From G963664225 sp964538065 (GTDB taxonomy: Bacteria; Verrucomicrobiota; Verrucomicrobiia; Limisphaerales; UBA1319): DNA of 64,000 nucleotides. The position numbers were made by a program, and so were the translations under genes. The notes beneath the pieces were generated by a model that worked only from the letters and a program-made list of their open reading frames with translations, did not search any database and had not been told where the DNA came from. The first letter of the stretch is position 1, and the number at the start of each line of letters is the position of its first letter. Positions 1 to 7,702 of the stretch are shown in pieces. The DNA is taken from the NCBI GenBank assembly GCA_964538065.1, contig CAZIDG010000013.1, positions 1 through 64,000 on the forward strand, written 5' to 3'.

Positions 1-139
1 AAAATGCCCACCATACTGCACCCGGTGCCTCCAGACTGCAAGCAGCGATTGGCAAGCCATGAGCACAGGACACAATATCAGGGATCCGGAGTGGTAAATG
101 GGTTTGAAGGGCATTCACCCACATCATCCAATGCATGGA

Positions 140-1219
140 CTATTGGGCAGGAATGGTGATGAGCGGCAGTTTTCCAGTGTCGCCGGTTTCGGCCAGTGTG
201 AAGAAGAACATGATCGCCATCAACGCGCGCTTCGTATTCAGGTCACCGTTTCCAACCCAAAACCAATACCCACGGTAAGGCACAGCGGCAAATGCGTTGC
301 GGGGTTTCTCCTTCCCGCTGCGGATCCGCAGCGCATCGTGCCGGCTCGCGGCAGTGGCGTTCTCAAATGCGGGCACCGCACTGTGGTCTTTCAGGTGCTC
401 TGCCGGCACATCCAGACAACCGGCCAAAGCACCCATGATTTGCAGCATGGAACGGCTGTTGACGGCCAACTCATTTGTCGCACCGCGTACCGGTGAGTAG
501 CTGAGCGTGTATTTCTGCCCTTCCGATGGCAGTTTGAGCAGCCGCCGGATTTCCGCCAGCTTCTCCTGGATGTCGGCCGGGACGTTTTCTTGCCGGAAGA
601 ATATGACGCCTTTGGCGCCTTTGGCTTTTTCCTCTTCGATGCACATCCCGAAAGCACTGGCAGCCTGTACTTCGCGCAGCAACTGCAGCGCGCGAATAAA
701 TTCCGGATCCGCCTCATGCGGGGTGCCCGCGGAGACTGAACTGTTGCGCACCCCATTCATGCCTTCCACGGTCAATCCCAATATGAAATCAGCCTGGTAG
801 CCGGCTTGCAGCATGAAGAATATATTCTTCGGGTCAATCGGCGTGATGAGCCCCCGAAGGAATTTTTCTCCCGTGACCGGCACATAGGTGATGGTGGGAC
901 GGTCAGTGTAAATAACCTGGCCTCCAGCAGATGCGAAATTGCCCGGACCCTCCTTGTCTGCAGAAGCGGTGCCATTGATGTTAAAGCCTGTTTGAATGGA
1001 ATAACCGCTGACGATTGAGGCCACATCCACAAAGACAGGCAGATCAAGATAACGGAGCTTGACGATGTTGAGCAGCGTCTGCTGTTTCCACGATTCGGCC
1101 ACCGTCGTACCATAGTCGAAGCGGTCCACTGTGATGGTTTTTGGGCCAAGATGCCCGCAGCCGGCCAACACGAACAGGGCTGTCATCGAAATGGATCGGA
1201 GGATGGCGTTGCGTTTCAT
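140..1219 (-). CDS. Conserved hypothetical lipoprotein
   Basis: The protein has 359 residues. It starts with a basic N-terminus and a hydrophobic stretch ending in the lipobox LAGC at about residues 18-21, so it should be a lipid-anchored envelope protein. The mature part carries a motif 'YGTTVAESWKQQTLLNIVKLRYLDLP', shown here only as its key words YGTTVAESWKQ and NIVKLRYLDLP, which I associate with uncharacterised environmental lipoproteins but cannot place in a named family. A hydrophobic segment lies near the C-terminus (around RALMAIMFFFTLAE). It is the last minus-strand gene before the window edge, 260 bp downstream of the DUF1254 cluster, so it may be a separate unit. The function is unknown. 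Confidence 0.75.
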   Translation of the reverse strand: MKRNAILRSISMTALFVLAGCGHLGPKTITVDRFDYGTTVAESWKQQTLLNIVKLRYLDLPVFVDVASIVSGYSIQTGFNINGTASADKEGPGNFASAGGQVIYTDRPTITYVPVTGEKFLRGLITPIDPKNIFFMLQAGYQADFILGLTVEGMNGVRNSSVSAGTPHEADPEFIRALQLLREVQAASAFGMCIEEEKAKGAKGVIFFRQENVPADIQEKLAEIRRLLKLPSEGQKYTLSYSPVRGATNELAVNSRSMLQIMGALAGCLDVPAEHLKDHSAVPAFENATAASRHDALRIRSGKEKPRNAFAAVPYRGYWFWVGNGDLNTKRALMAIMFFFTLAETGDTGKLPLITIPAQ

Positions 1220-1479
1220 GAGGAATATCCTGCGTTGTCTGTCTCGTGGTTACATTGCTTGATAAACGGCAGGGAGGCCGCAACCCGGAGGCCCGGAACC
1301 ATGTTCACGTCCGTCTTTTTCCCATGAGTCAACGACCTGTTTTACCTTTTTGGCATTTTTTCAGCTTCGGCGTCTTTGAATTTGATTCAACGCGTTCAAT
1401 TATTGGGATGCGGGATTCAGCCGCCAGTGATCGGCAATCAGTCAACAGCGGTTCTTTGACCCAGTGTCTTGTGGCGCGA

Positions 1480-2886
1480 TCACTCCGCGCGCTTGAGTGG
1501 CGGCTGCTTCCACTTCCCGTTCAACGCCTCATCCCTCGGCCAGTAGAGGCGCAGGGCGGCCATGAACGGGCCGCTGGGCGCGGGCAGCCAGTTCGACTCC
1601 TTGTCATTGCCGGGCGACTCGTGCTGGATGTAAAGCGTCAGTCCGCCGTCGGCGTCGTGTTTCAGATCGGGCAGCATCGGCGAGTTGATGAGATAGCGGT
1701 TGAGCGGATTGGCGACGAGCTGACTGGAGGGCATCTCATACATCGTCAGCGACCAGAACGCATTGACGGGTGGCAATTGGCCCGGCGCAAACCGCAGCGC
1801 GTAGCGGTTCTTCGATGCATCCAGCTTCTCTCCCAGGGCATCCATCGAGTAGATCGGATATATCGCTTCCAACTTCGAGTTGCCATAGATGCCGAGGACG
1901 GCGGCGGCCATGCGGTAGAGATAATTGTTATTTAAATATTCCCGCGTGCCGAAAATATCGCCGCTGGTGACTTCGCCGGAATCCATCTTGGTTTTCCTGA
2001 ACTCGGCCAGGGCCTGCCAGGCGTCCGCCATGCCGTCCTCCACGGCCTGGCGCACTTCGGGAGTGAGTTTTCCCGCGTCGAAGGTCCGCCCCGCGCCGAT
2101 GCCCAGCGTGGCGAAGCGCGTCATCAACGCCTTCTCAGAGGGATGCGTGGGGCAGAATTGGAGGACGAAGTTGAGGATGTTGAAGAATTCGGGCGAGGTC
2201 TTCTGTTGTTCCGGGGTGAGCGGCTTCACGAATTCAATCGCCGGCGCGGGCGCGGGCGCAGGCGTTCCGAGGAATTGCGAAAGGGTCTGTACCCGATAGC
2301 CCGCTTGAACCTTCTTCACGTTGTCGAGGTCAGCGGGATTGAAGAGTTGGGTGCGATATAAGGCCAAAGCGATCTCAGTCTCCGATTCGATCACCTTCTT
2401 GACGCCCCTGGGCGTTGCGGCCCTCCAGTTCGGGCCGGCGATGAGAAAACTGCCGCCCTCATTGCCCGTGGCGCGGCTGCCCAGGTAGGCGAAGTTATGC
2501 GTGTAGGAGTCAATCAATTGCACCGAGAAATACCGTGTCTTCTCGATGGGCGGCACAGTGAGCACGATCGGCTCAGCCCGCAGATCAAGCCCAAGCATCG
2601 AATAGGGAGTGTCGGAGTTGGGCGTTTGGACCGCTCTGTCTTCGGATGTGAAGACGCGCGGCATGTTGCGGATTTCGTTCCACGGCGCCTTGAACTCGCG
2701 ATTGTTGCGGTCCACGTAGTAGGCGTATTGGATGCGGTAGCCGTCCACCATCGGGAAGCCGTAGATGTAAGCTTCCTTGGCAACGGCGCGGGCTTCGGCG
2801 GGCGTGATGTCCGCCGCGCGGCTGGGAATGGTTGTTGCGGCCAGCGCACAGGCAAGTGCGGTGGTGAGAAGTCTGTTCGGTTTCAT
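1480..2886 (-). CDS. DUF1254/DUF1214 domain protein, exported (copy 2)
   Basis: The protein has 468 residues and a signal peptide (MKPNRLLTTALACALAATTIPSRAA) at the chosen ATG. The open frame extends 26 codons further upstream, but that part runs into the preceding gene and lacks signal-peptide character. The N-terminal half has the DUF1254 pattern (AKEAYIYGFPMVDGYR, QTPNSDTPYSMLGLDLRAEP). The C-terminal half has the DUF1214 pattern (PPVNAFWSLTMYEMP, YIQHESPGNDKESNWLPAP). The family is widespread but biochemically undefined. Only 20 bp separate it from the upstream paralogue at 2907-4352, so the two are probably co-transcribed. Confidence 0.88.
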   Translation of the reverse strand: MKPNRLLTTALACALAATTIPSRAADITPAEARAVAKEAYIYGFPMVDGYRIQYAYYVDRNNREFKAPWNEIRNMPRVFTSEDRAVQTPNSDTPYSMLGLDLRAEPIVLTVPPIEKTRYFSVQLIDSYTHNFAYLGSRATGNEGGSFLIAGPNWRAATPRGVKKVIESETEIALALYRTQLFNPADLDNVKKVQAGYRVQTLSQFLGTPAPAPAPAIEFVKPLTPEQQKTSPEFFNILNFVLQFCPTHPSEKALMTRFATLGIGAGRTFDAGKLTPEVRQAVEDGMADAWQALAEFRKTKMDSGEVTSGDIFGTREYLNNNYLYRMAAAVLGIYGNSKLEAIYPIYSMDALGEKLDASKNRYALRFAPGQLPPVNAFWSLTMYEMPSSQLVANPLNRYLINSPMLPDLKHDADGGLTLYIQHESPGNDKESNWLPAPSGPFMAALRLYWPRDEALNGKWKQPPLKRAE

Positions 2887-2906
2887 ACGGTTTGTCTCAT
2901 GGGTTG

Positions 2907-4352
2907 TTATTGGGTTGGCATAAGGATTGGCTCCTGAACCTTCGTCACCACAGGCGGATTCCACTTGCCGGCAAGCGCATCGAGCTTCGGGCCATAGAGC
3001 CGCATCGTCAGGTTGAAGGGACCCTTCGGTGAAGGCAGCCAGTTGGCTTCGTTGTCTTTGCCGGGGCTTTCATGTTGGAAGTAAAGGTCCAGCGAGCCGT
3101 CGGCGTTGTATGTGAAGGGCATCCAACTGCTCACAGCGAACCGGTTTAACACGTTCGCCACCTGGAAGCCTTCGACGTCATACATGGTGATGGACCAAAA
3201 GGCATTGACCGGCGGCTGGGCCGTCTTGTCGAAGTGGATCGTGTATTTGTTGGATCCATCGAGCGGCTTCCCGGTATCGTCAGCGAGATTCAACGGGTAA
3301 ATGGCATCCTCTGGCAGATTCGCCCCAAGTCCAACCTGTGCGATGATGGCGCGCTTCAGATAGTAATTGCCGTAAACGCCCATCATCTCGGTGTTCATGG
3401 ACCAGGCGTTGGCCACCCGCGCCAGCGTGGCGACTTTCCATTTCATCAGCTTGAGCGCGTCCTCCGGCACGCTTGCCAGCGCCTCTTGAATTGCCGGATC
3501 AAGCCTGGCGAAATCGAAGCTCTTGCCGGGTTCGATGCCGATGCGTTTCATTTGGGCAATAATCGGCTGGTCGGTCAGGTGCGGCGGATTAACTTTCAGA
3601 AGCTCGGCGGCGTAGGTGAAGTATTTGTTCGCGGGCATGGTGTCCACCTGGATCTTGGGTGGCGTTTTCATGTCCACGGTGGGATCAACCTCCACTGTGG
3701 GCGCGACAGGAGTCTGGCCCCATTGCGACAACGGCGTCACCTTGTAGCCGGCCTGCACCTTGTGAACGGCGTCGTAGTCAGCCGGGCCGTCGGTTTTGGT
3801 GCGGCCAATGATCCAGACGTAAGGCGTGGGGGCTTTGATCTCCGTCATGTCCGCGGGCACGTTCCCGTTCCAACCGGGAGGCGTGACGAGGAAGTTGCCC
3901 GCCTGCGTGCCGGTGGTGCGCCAGCCCGGCGAGGCGAACACATCCGTCCACATGTCGAGCATGGGCAACAGGTAGAACCGCCCGGCTGTGTCGGGCACAG
4001 AGACGACGACTGGCTCCCTGGCAAGATCAAGCCACGCCGATGAATACAGCGTGTCGAAATTAGGCCGCACGACTGATCTGAACTCCGCCGGAGGAAACGC
4101 GGGCATGTGGGCAAACGTATTCATCGGTCCCTTGGCGACCTCTTTCCCAGCCTCGACATTCGAAAGTTGCTTGCGGGTCAGGTCCATCGAAAGCAGTGGA
4201 TAAAAATAGAGGTAGGCGTCAACACCGATGGCATGAGCCTCCTCCGGTGTTGGTTTGGCTGGAGGCTGCCCTAAAACAGACGGGTAACCGCTTGCCAGCA
4301 CGATGGAAGTTATGAGCGCCAATGCCAGTTTCATGGATGTCTGTGTCTTCAT
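2907..4352 (-). CDS. DUF1254/DUF1214 domain protein, exported (copy 1)
   Basis: The protein has 481 residues. The start was set at the ATG giving a signal peptide (MKTQTSMKLALALITSIVLASGYPSVLGQ); an alternative start lies six codons later at 4334. DUF1254 is marked by GVDAYLYFYPLLSMDLTRKQ and RPNFDTLYSSAWLDLAREP. DUF1214 is marked by PPVNAFWSITMYDVEGFQV and YFQHESPGKDNEANWLPSP. It is a diverged paralogue of the next gene; in both, the conserved aromatic and acidic positions are kept, so neither looks degraded. It sits 43 bp downstream of the outer-membrane barrel gene and 20 bp upstream of copy 2. This suggests an exported, envelope-associated function, but no reaction is known for the family. 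Confidence 0.88.
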   Translation of the reverse strand: MKTQTSMKLALALITSIVLASGYPSVLGQPPAKPTPEEAHAIGVDAYLYFYPLLSMDLTRKQLSNVEAGKEVAKGPMNTFAHMPAFPPAEFRSVVRPNFDTLYSSAWLDLAREPVVVSVPDTAGRFYLLPMLDMWTDVFASPGWRTTGTQAGNFLVTPPGWNGNVPADMTEIKAPTPYVWIIGRTKTDGPADYDAVHKVQAGYKVTPLSQWGQTPVAPTVEVDPTVDMKTPPKIQVDTMPANKYFTYAAELLKVNPPHLTDQPIIAQMKRIGIEPGKSFDFARLDPAIQEALASVPEDALKLMKWKVATLARVANAWSMNTEMMGVYGNYYLKRAIIAQVGLGANLPEDAIYPLNLADDTGKPLDGSNKYTIHFDKTAQPPVNAFWSITMYDVEGFQVANVLNRFAVSSWMPFTYNADGSLDLYFQHESPGKDNEANWLPSPKGPFNLTMRLYGPKLDALAGKWNPPVVTKVQEPILMPTQ

Positions 4353-4395
4353 TGTCTGGTTACCATTGAGTTGTTCATGGGGTTGGCTTGAAAAG

Positions 4396-5277
4396 TCATC
4401 TGGGGAACAGGAACGTAAAAGTGAACCGCACACCCCAATCCGGCCCGCCACTGGGACCCTCGGCGTAATACTTGGCGCCGACGCCGAAGCTGACCGGCAG
4501 TTTGCTGATCTTGAACAATTGGCTCACTTGCGCGACGAGTGGCACAGTCCACTGGCTGTTTTGCCAGTCATAGGTGGCCTCGGTTTGCACCCCCATCGTC
4601 GTGGATGTCTTGGTGGTGTAGGAAAGGAACGGCTGGAGGAACGTGGCGTTCACATTTGCGCGGCTGCCCTCGCCAGCGACTGACCAGATATGATTCGCCA
4701 GCAAGCCGTAGGTCCAGCCCTTCTCCTGCTTGAGCAGCACGGCCGTTGGCCCGAGGCCGAATTTCTCGCTGCCCAGCGCGTCGTCGGTGGCGGTTGGATA
4801 AAGCAACACCGGGCCGGCGCCCCAAATCAAGCCGCCGGAGGTCGGCGCCTTGGGCGATAAAAAGAAACTCTGGGTAATGTCGCCCAGGCCGAACTTGTCA
4901 CTACCCCCCTGGACCGGCGATTCCGCATAGATGATCGGCATGATGGTGCGCGTGATGAGATTCCAATCCTCACTGATGGAAAACGGGATGACCGGCTGAA
5001 CGTTGGCGGTGTAACGCATGGCGTTGGCGGAGCCGATGCCGAAGTCCCAGTTGTTTTGAATGGGAATGCTGATGAGGCTGGCGACGGGATTGGAGAGTTT
5101 TTTGGCGAGCTCGGCCGCCTTGGCATTCTCATCATCGCTCGAGCTGTCCCCGCTGGAGGAGGCAGCGTCGGCGGGCGCGAGGGTGAGCGATGGCGAGAAA
5201 CCCGGTTGGTTTTGAGCGGTTGCAGTTGACACTGCGAGCGTGCAGGCGAATGCGAGGAGGAGACGTTTTGGTTTCAT
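4396..5277 (-). CDS. Outer-membrane beta-barrel protein, MetA-pathway/transporter-like
   Basis: The protein has 293 residues from the ATG at 5277 (MKPKRLLLAFACTLAVSTATAQ, a clear signal peptide). A frame extension of six codons upstream is ignored. After a short Ser/Asp-rich linker it shows alternating amphipathic strands (NWDFGIGSANAMRYTANVQPVIPFSI, GGLIWGAGPVLLYPTATDD) and ends in an aromatic strand (WGVRFTFTFLF) as outer-membrane barrels do. The pattern resembles the MetA-pathway-of-phenol-degradation/putative transporter family (PF13557). It is the first gene of a minus-strand cluster with the two DUF1254 proteins. What it transports, if anything, cannot be told from sequence. Confidence 0.75.
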   Translation of the reverse strand: MKPKRLLLAFACTLAVSTATAQNQPGFSPSLTLAPADAASSSGDSSSDDENAKAAELAKKLSNPVASLISIPIQNNWDFGIGSANAMRYTANVQPVIPFSISEDWNLITRTIMPIIYAESPVQGGSDKFGLGDITQSFFLSPKAPTSGGLIWGAGPVLLYPTATDDALGSEKFGLGPTAVLLKQEKGWTYGLLANHIWSVAGEGSRANVNATFLQPFLSYTTKTSTTMGVQTEATYDWQNSQWTVPLVAQVSQLFKISKLPVSFGVGAKYYAEGPSGGPDWGVRFTFTFLFPR

Positions 5278-5797
5278 GGTAATGCTGGGGGTCATGGTTC
5301 AGATTCGTGATTTCCCGGCCTGACTGGCTTTATTTTTGGGGGGGGCACAAGGGTGTCGGACGGGTGTTCGACGGCGTTGGTGATTGCGTCCAGCAAGGCT
5401 TTCGATTCCGGGAACGCAACCCCAAATGCGCCCGCCCCAGCGTCAGACTCGCTGATTCATTTATGCAGCAGATGGCGGTGGCCCAGATCATGCGGCAATA
5501 AGAATTGAACTCTCTGTATTTCGAATACTCCTTGGGCTTATTCTACTATCGAAATCAAAGCATCACAAGCGTGATTTGCAGATTTGCGCTCTCCGCGTCT
5601 CTGAAAACGCCCCCTGTGGGCTCGATTAGGGCGCTGGCAACGATCAAGTCGCTGAGCCGGGGTTCGATCCTGGACATCCTTCGGCGGGGCGTGGTTCTGC
5701 CGGAAGGATGGGCCAACAAAGAGGAGATGCGGTTGATAGAGGGCGGGAAAGTGCGGTCGGGGATGATCTTGGTCAATCTGCGTTCCGATCTTCGTCC
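5278..5797. other. Intergenic region with unexplained coding-like stretch
   Basis: This 520-bp stretch lies between the barrel gene and the broken toxin gene. The part from about 5560 to 5800 keeps codon-like GC periodicity in both directions, so a decayed gene or repeat fragment is possible. On the minus strand an in-frame RDAE appears near 5602-5591, which recalls the conserved 'RDAE' of DUF5615 toxins, but the surrounding residues do not match well. I found no complete gene, no tRNA and no transposase here. Confidence 0.35.
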
Positions 5798-5848
5798 TCA
5801 ATAACCTTCAGATAAGGCGGGCGACAGATGGGCGTCCACCCAAATCAT
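5798..5848 (-). pseudogene. Truncated DUF5615-type (PIN-like) toxin remnant
   Basis: An ATG at 5848 overlaps the TGA of the DUF433 gene (ATGA), the usual arrangement of DUF433-DUF5615 toxin-antitoxin pairs. The frame reads MIWVDAHLSPALSEGY and stops. MIWVDAxLSPAL is the typical first strand of DUF5615 PIN-like toxins, including the first catalytic Asp. The family is normally about 110-125 residues, so about 100 residues are missing. The sequence after the stop does not resume the family in any frame I translated. I infer a toxin destroyed by deletion or replacement. Confidence 0.7.
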
Positions 5849-6075
5849 GCGGGAGCCAGGACGGGATGGTTGAGCTTGCGGCTGGCGTACTGGAGGCAGG
5901 CTTGAATGTCTTCGGCCTCAAGGTCCGGCAACTCCTCCAGAACCTGTTCGGGGGTCAATCCGTGTCCCAACAAGTCCAGCACGTCAATGACACGGATGCG
6001 CATGCCCCTGATGCAAGGGCGGCCGCCGCACTGCTCCGGATCAATCGTAATTCGATTCACATCAGTATTGTACAT
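5845..6075 (-). CDS. DUF433 family antitoxin
   Basis: The protein has 76 residues with the full DUF433 pattern: ITIDPEQCGGRPCIRGMRIRV, followed by a helix-turn-helix-like segment (VLDLLGHGLTPEQVLEELPDLEAEDIQACLQYA). DUF433 proteins are DNA-binding antitoxins that normally neutralise a DUF5615 PIN-like toxin encoded immediately downstream with a 4-bp overlap. That overlap is present, but the partner is only a stub. The antitoxin is therefore an orphan that may still bind its promoter or counteract related toxins elsewhere. A weak AAAG lies upstream of the ATG. Confidence 0.9.
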   Translation of the reverse strand: MYNTDVNRITIDPEQCGGRPCIRGMRIRVIDVLDLLGHGLTPEQVLEELPDLEAEDIQACLQYASRKLNHPVLAPA

Positions 6076-6296
6076 CTTTAAAGCCGGGCTTGCATATCCA
6101 AATTAGCGAGTCCCTTCAGGAGGAGGTAAACCAGCCAGGGGAAGCTGCACCTGGGCGCTTTTCCCGGCCTTTCATCCCTTGCGGAAGGTTTCGATCATGC
6201 GCCCGGGGATGGCTGGTCAGTAAAATGAAGCTTGTTCTCCACCAGTTAATGGAGTATAAACGCGTTGTGAGGCAACAGACGCAACGTCGGTGCCGA

Positions 6297-7487
6297 ATGC
6301 CACATGCGCTGCACTTTTTATCCTGGGTGTTTGGAGCGCTTTGGAGTCTGCTTCTCTTGCCTTCGTGCGCATCCGAGCCCCCCGTTCAGCCCAAACTGCC
6401 CGTGTCCGCCGCCTTCAACAAGGACGCCGGGTGCCCAGGCCCGCTGGTGGTCATGGTGGGGCTGCGGAGCGGCGAGAAACTGCCCTTTCTATTGGACACC
6501 GGGGCCCCGGTCACCAGCCTCGACAAGTCCCTGGTGCCAAGGCTGGGAAAACGGCTTTGCTCGGTCACTGCAGTCAATTTCGGTGACGAGTACGAAGTGG
6601 ATGTGTATGCAGCGCCGCAGCTTTACATGGGCTCAGTGCCCCTGGCCATGATCGGCACCAATGTGGTGGTGTATGACCTAAGCCGGGCATGGGGCTCGAA
6701 AGGCCCCCGTCCCTACGTTGGGATTCTCGGGATGCATGTCCTCCTGAACTACTGCATCCAACTGGACTTCACCGCGCATCGCATGCGCTTCCTCCCCAAC
6801 ACCGTTTCGGATAAACGTGCCTGGGGCACGCCGTTTCCCCTGGTCGGCCTGGGTGATGGCTGTGTCGTTATCGAGCAAAACGCCCTGGGCGTCGCTGGCC
6901 CGCCCTCGCTCATTGACACGGGCTACCGCTCCGATGGATTTCTGATGCCCGAGCTCTTTCATTGCTGGACCAACCAGGCGACGCTTGCCCAGCCTGGCCA
7001 GGCGCGTTTCCCAGACGCCCGGCTTGGGGGTGAATCCTACCCCGACGCCCTCCTGAGGGCCGAGTCCTTTATCACTGGCGAGCCGCCACGCCAGTTCAAC
7101 GGGATCGGTCTCCGTCTCCTGGCGCGGCACCTGGTCACCTTTGATTTCCCTCATCAAACCATGTATCTCAAGAGAACCCGCCTGGGCCCTTTGGTGGATA
7201 AGGCGTCCCAATCGGTGGCAAATGACGCAGGCAGGCATCTGGATCGCTTGAGGAAAAGGGGGCAGCTTCCCGGTTGGTCCAGGAAGGATGAGTTCGCCAA
7301 CGCCACGGAGACCATTCAGCTTTACTATCCGAACGCGGTTCTTTTTAAAAATGTGCGCAAGAAGGGGGACGCCTCGCTCTACCACTACGAGTTTTCCCGT
7401 GCCGCTCAGGACCAGCCGTGGACCCTGCAGAAGGCCTGGAGAACGGATCAGCATGCCGCTACGCTCGAAGAATACCCTGTCCGTTAG
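6297..7487 (+). CDS. Two-lobed retropepsin/pepsin-like aspartic protease lipoprotein
   Basis: From the ATG at 6297 the protein has 396 residues and begins with a hydrophobic segment ending LLLLPSC, a plausible lipobox with Cys24. In-frame ATGs also exist at 6225 and 6249, but they put the signal sequence too far inside. Two active-site-like motifs are visible. LLDTGAPVTS at about residues 65-74 is followed by a psi-loop-like GILGMHVLLN. SLIDTGYRSDGF at about residues 204-215 is followed by NGIGLRLLARHLVTFDF. This is the double-lobe arrangement of pepsins, whereas most bacterial homologues carry one lobe and dimerise. A conserved C-terminal region (YHYEFSRAAQDQPWTLQKAW) follows. It is probably anchored on the envelope; the substrate is unknown. 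Confidence 0.75.
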   Translation: MPHALHFLSWVFGALWSLLLLPSCASEPPVQPKLPVSAAFNKDAGCPGPLVVMVGLRSGEKLPFLLDTGAPVTSLDKSLVPRLGKRLCSVTAVNFGDEYEVDVYAAPQLYMGSVPLAMIGTNVVVYDLSRAWGSKGPRPYVGILGMHVLLNYCIQLDFTAHRMRFLPNTVSDKRAWGTPFPLVGLGDGCVVIEQNALGVAGPPSLIDTGYRSDGFLMPELFHCWTNQATLAQPGQARFPDARLGGESYPDALLRAESFITGEPPRQFNGIGLRLLARHLVTFDFPHQTMYLKRTRLGPLVDKASQSVANDAGRHLDRLRKRGQLPGWSRKDEFANATETIQLYYPNAVLFKNVRKKGDASLYHYEFSRAAQDQPWTLQKAWRTDQHAATLEEYPVR

Positions 7488-7702
7488 TTCCAACATCCTC
7501 AGCTTGAAGGCCTCCTGCGGTTAATCCGTCCTGGCCCCGTTCACAAGAGCGGGCCCGTTTGGACGGGGCGTTTGGGCTCCAGGGCCACTTCACGAGGTGA
7601 AATCCTCCAAAAGGGGACATTTCCAAAGAGTTATGGCAGCAGCGATTGGCAAAGGGGCTTTGACCCTGGAGGCGGAATCACGTAGCGTGCTGGCATTGGT
7701 TC
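7488..7702. other. Intergenic region with inverted repeats
   Basis: This spacer contains GCCCCGT at 7534-7540 matching ACGGGGC at 7563-7569 around a GC-rich loop with its own CGGGCCCG, followed by GTTTG. A TTCAC-GAG-GTGAA dyad lies at 7589-7601. The first could act as a weak terminator for the protease gene. The second could be an operator, but nothing else supports either role. Confidence 0.3.

Noticed and set aside
5655..5675. GGTTCGATCC resembling a tRNA T-loop
   Set aside because: No acceptor stem, D-loop or anticodon stem can be formed around it.
7534..7569. Terminator after the aspartic protease gene
   Set aside because: The arms are separated by 22 bases and no T tract follows. It was kept only as a note on the spacer.
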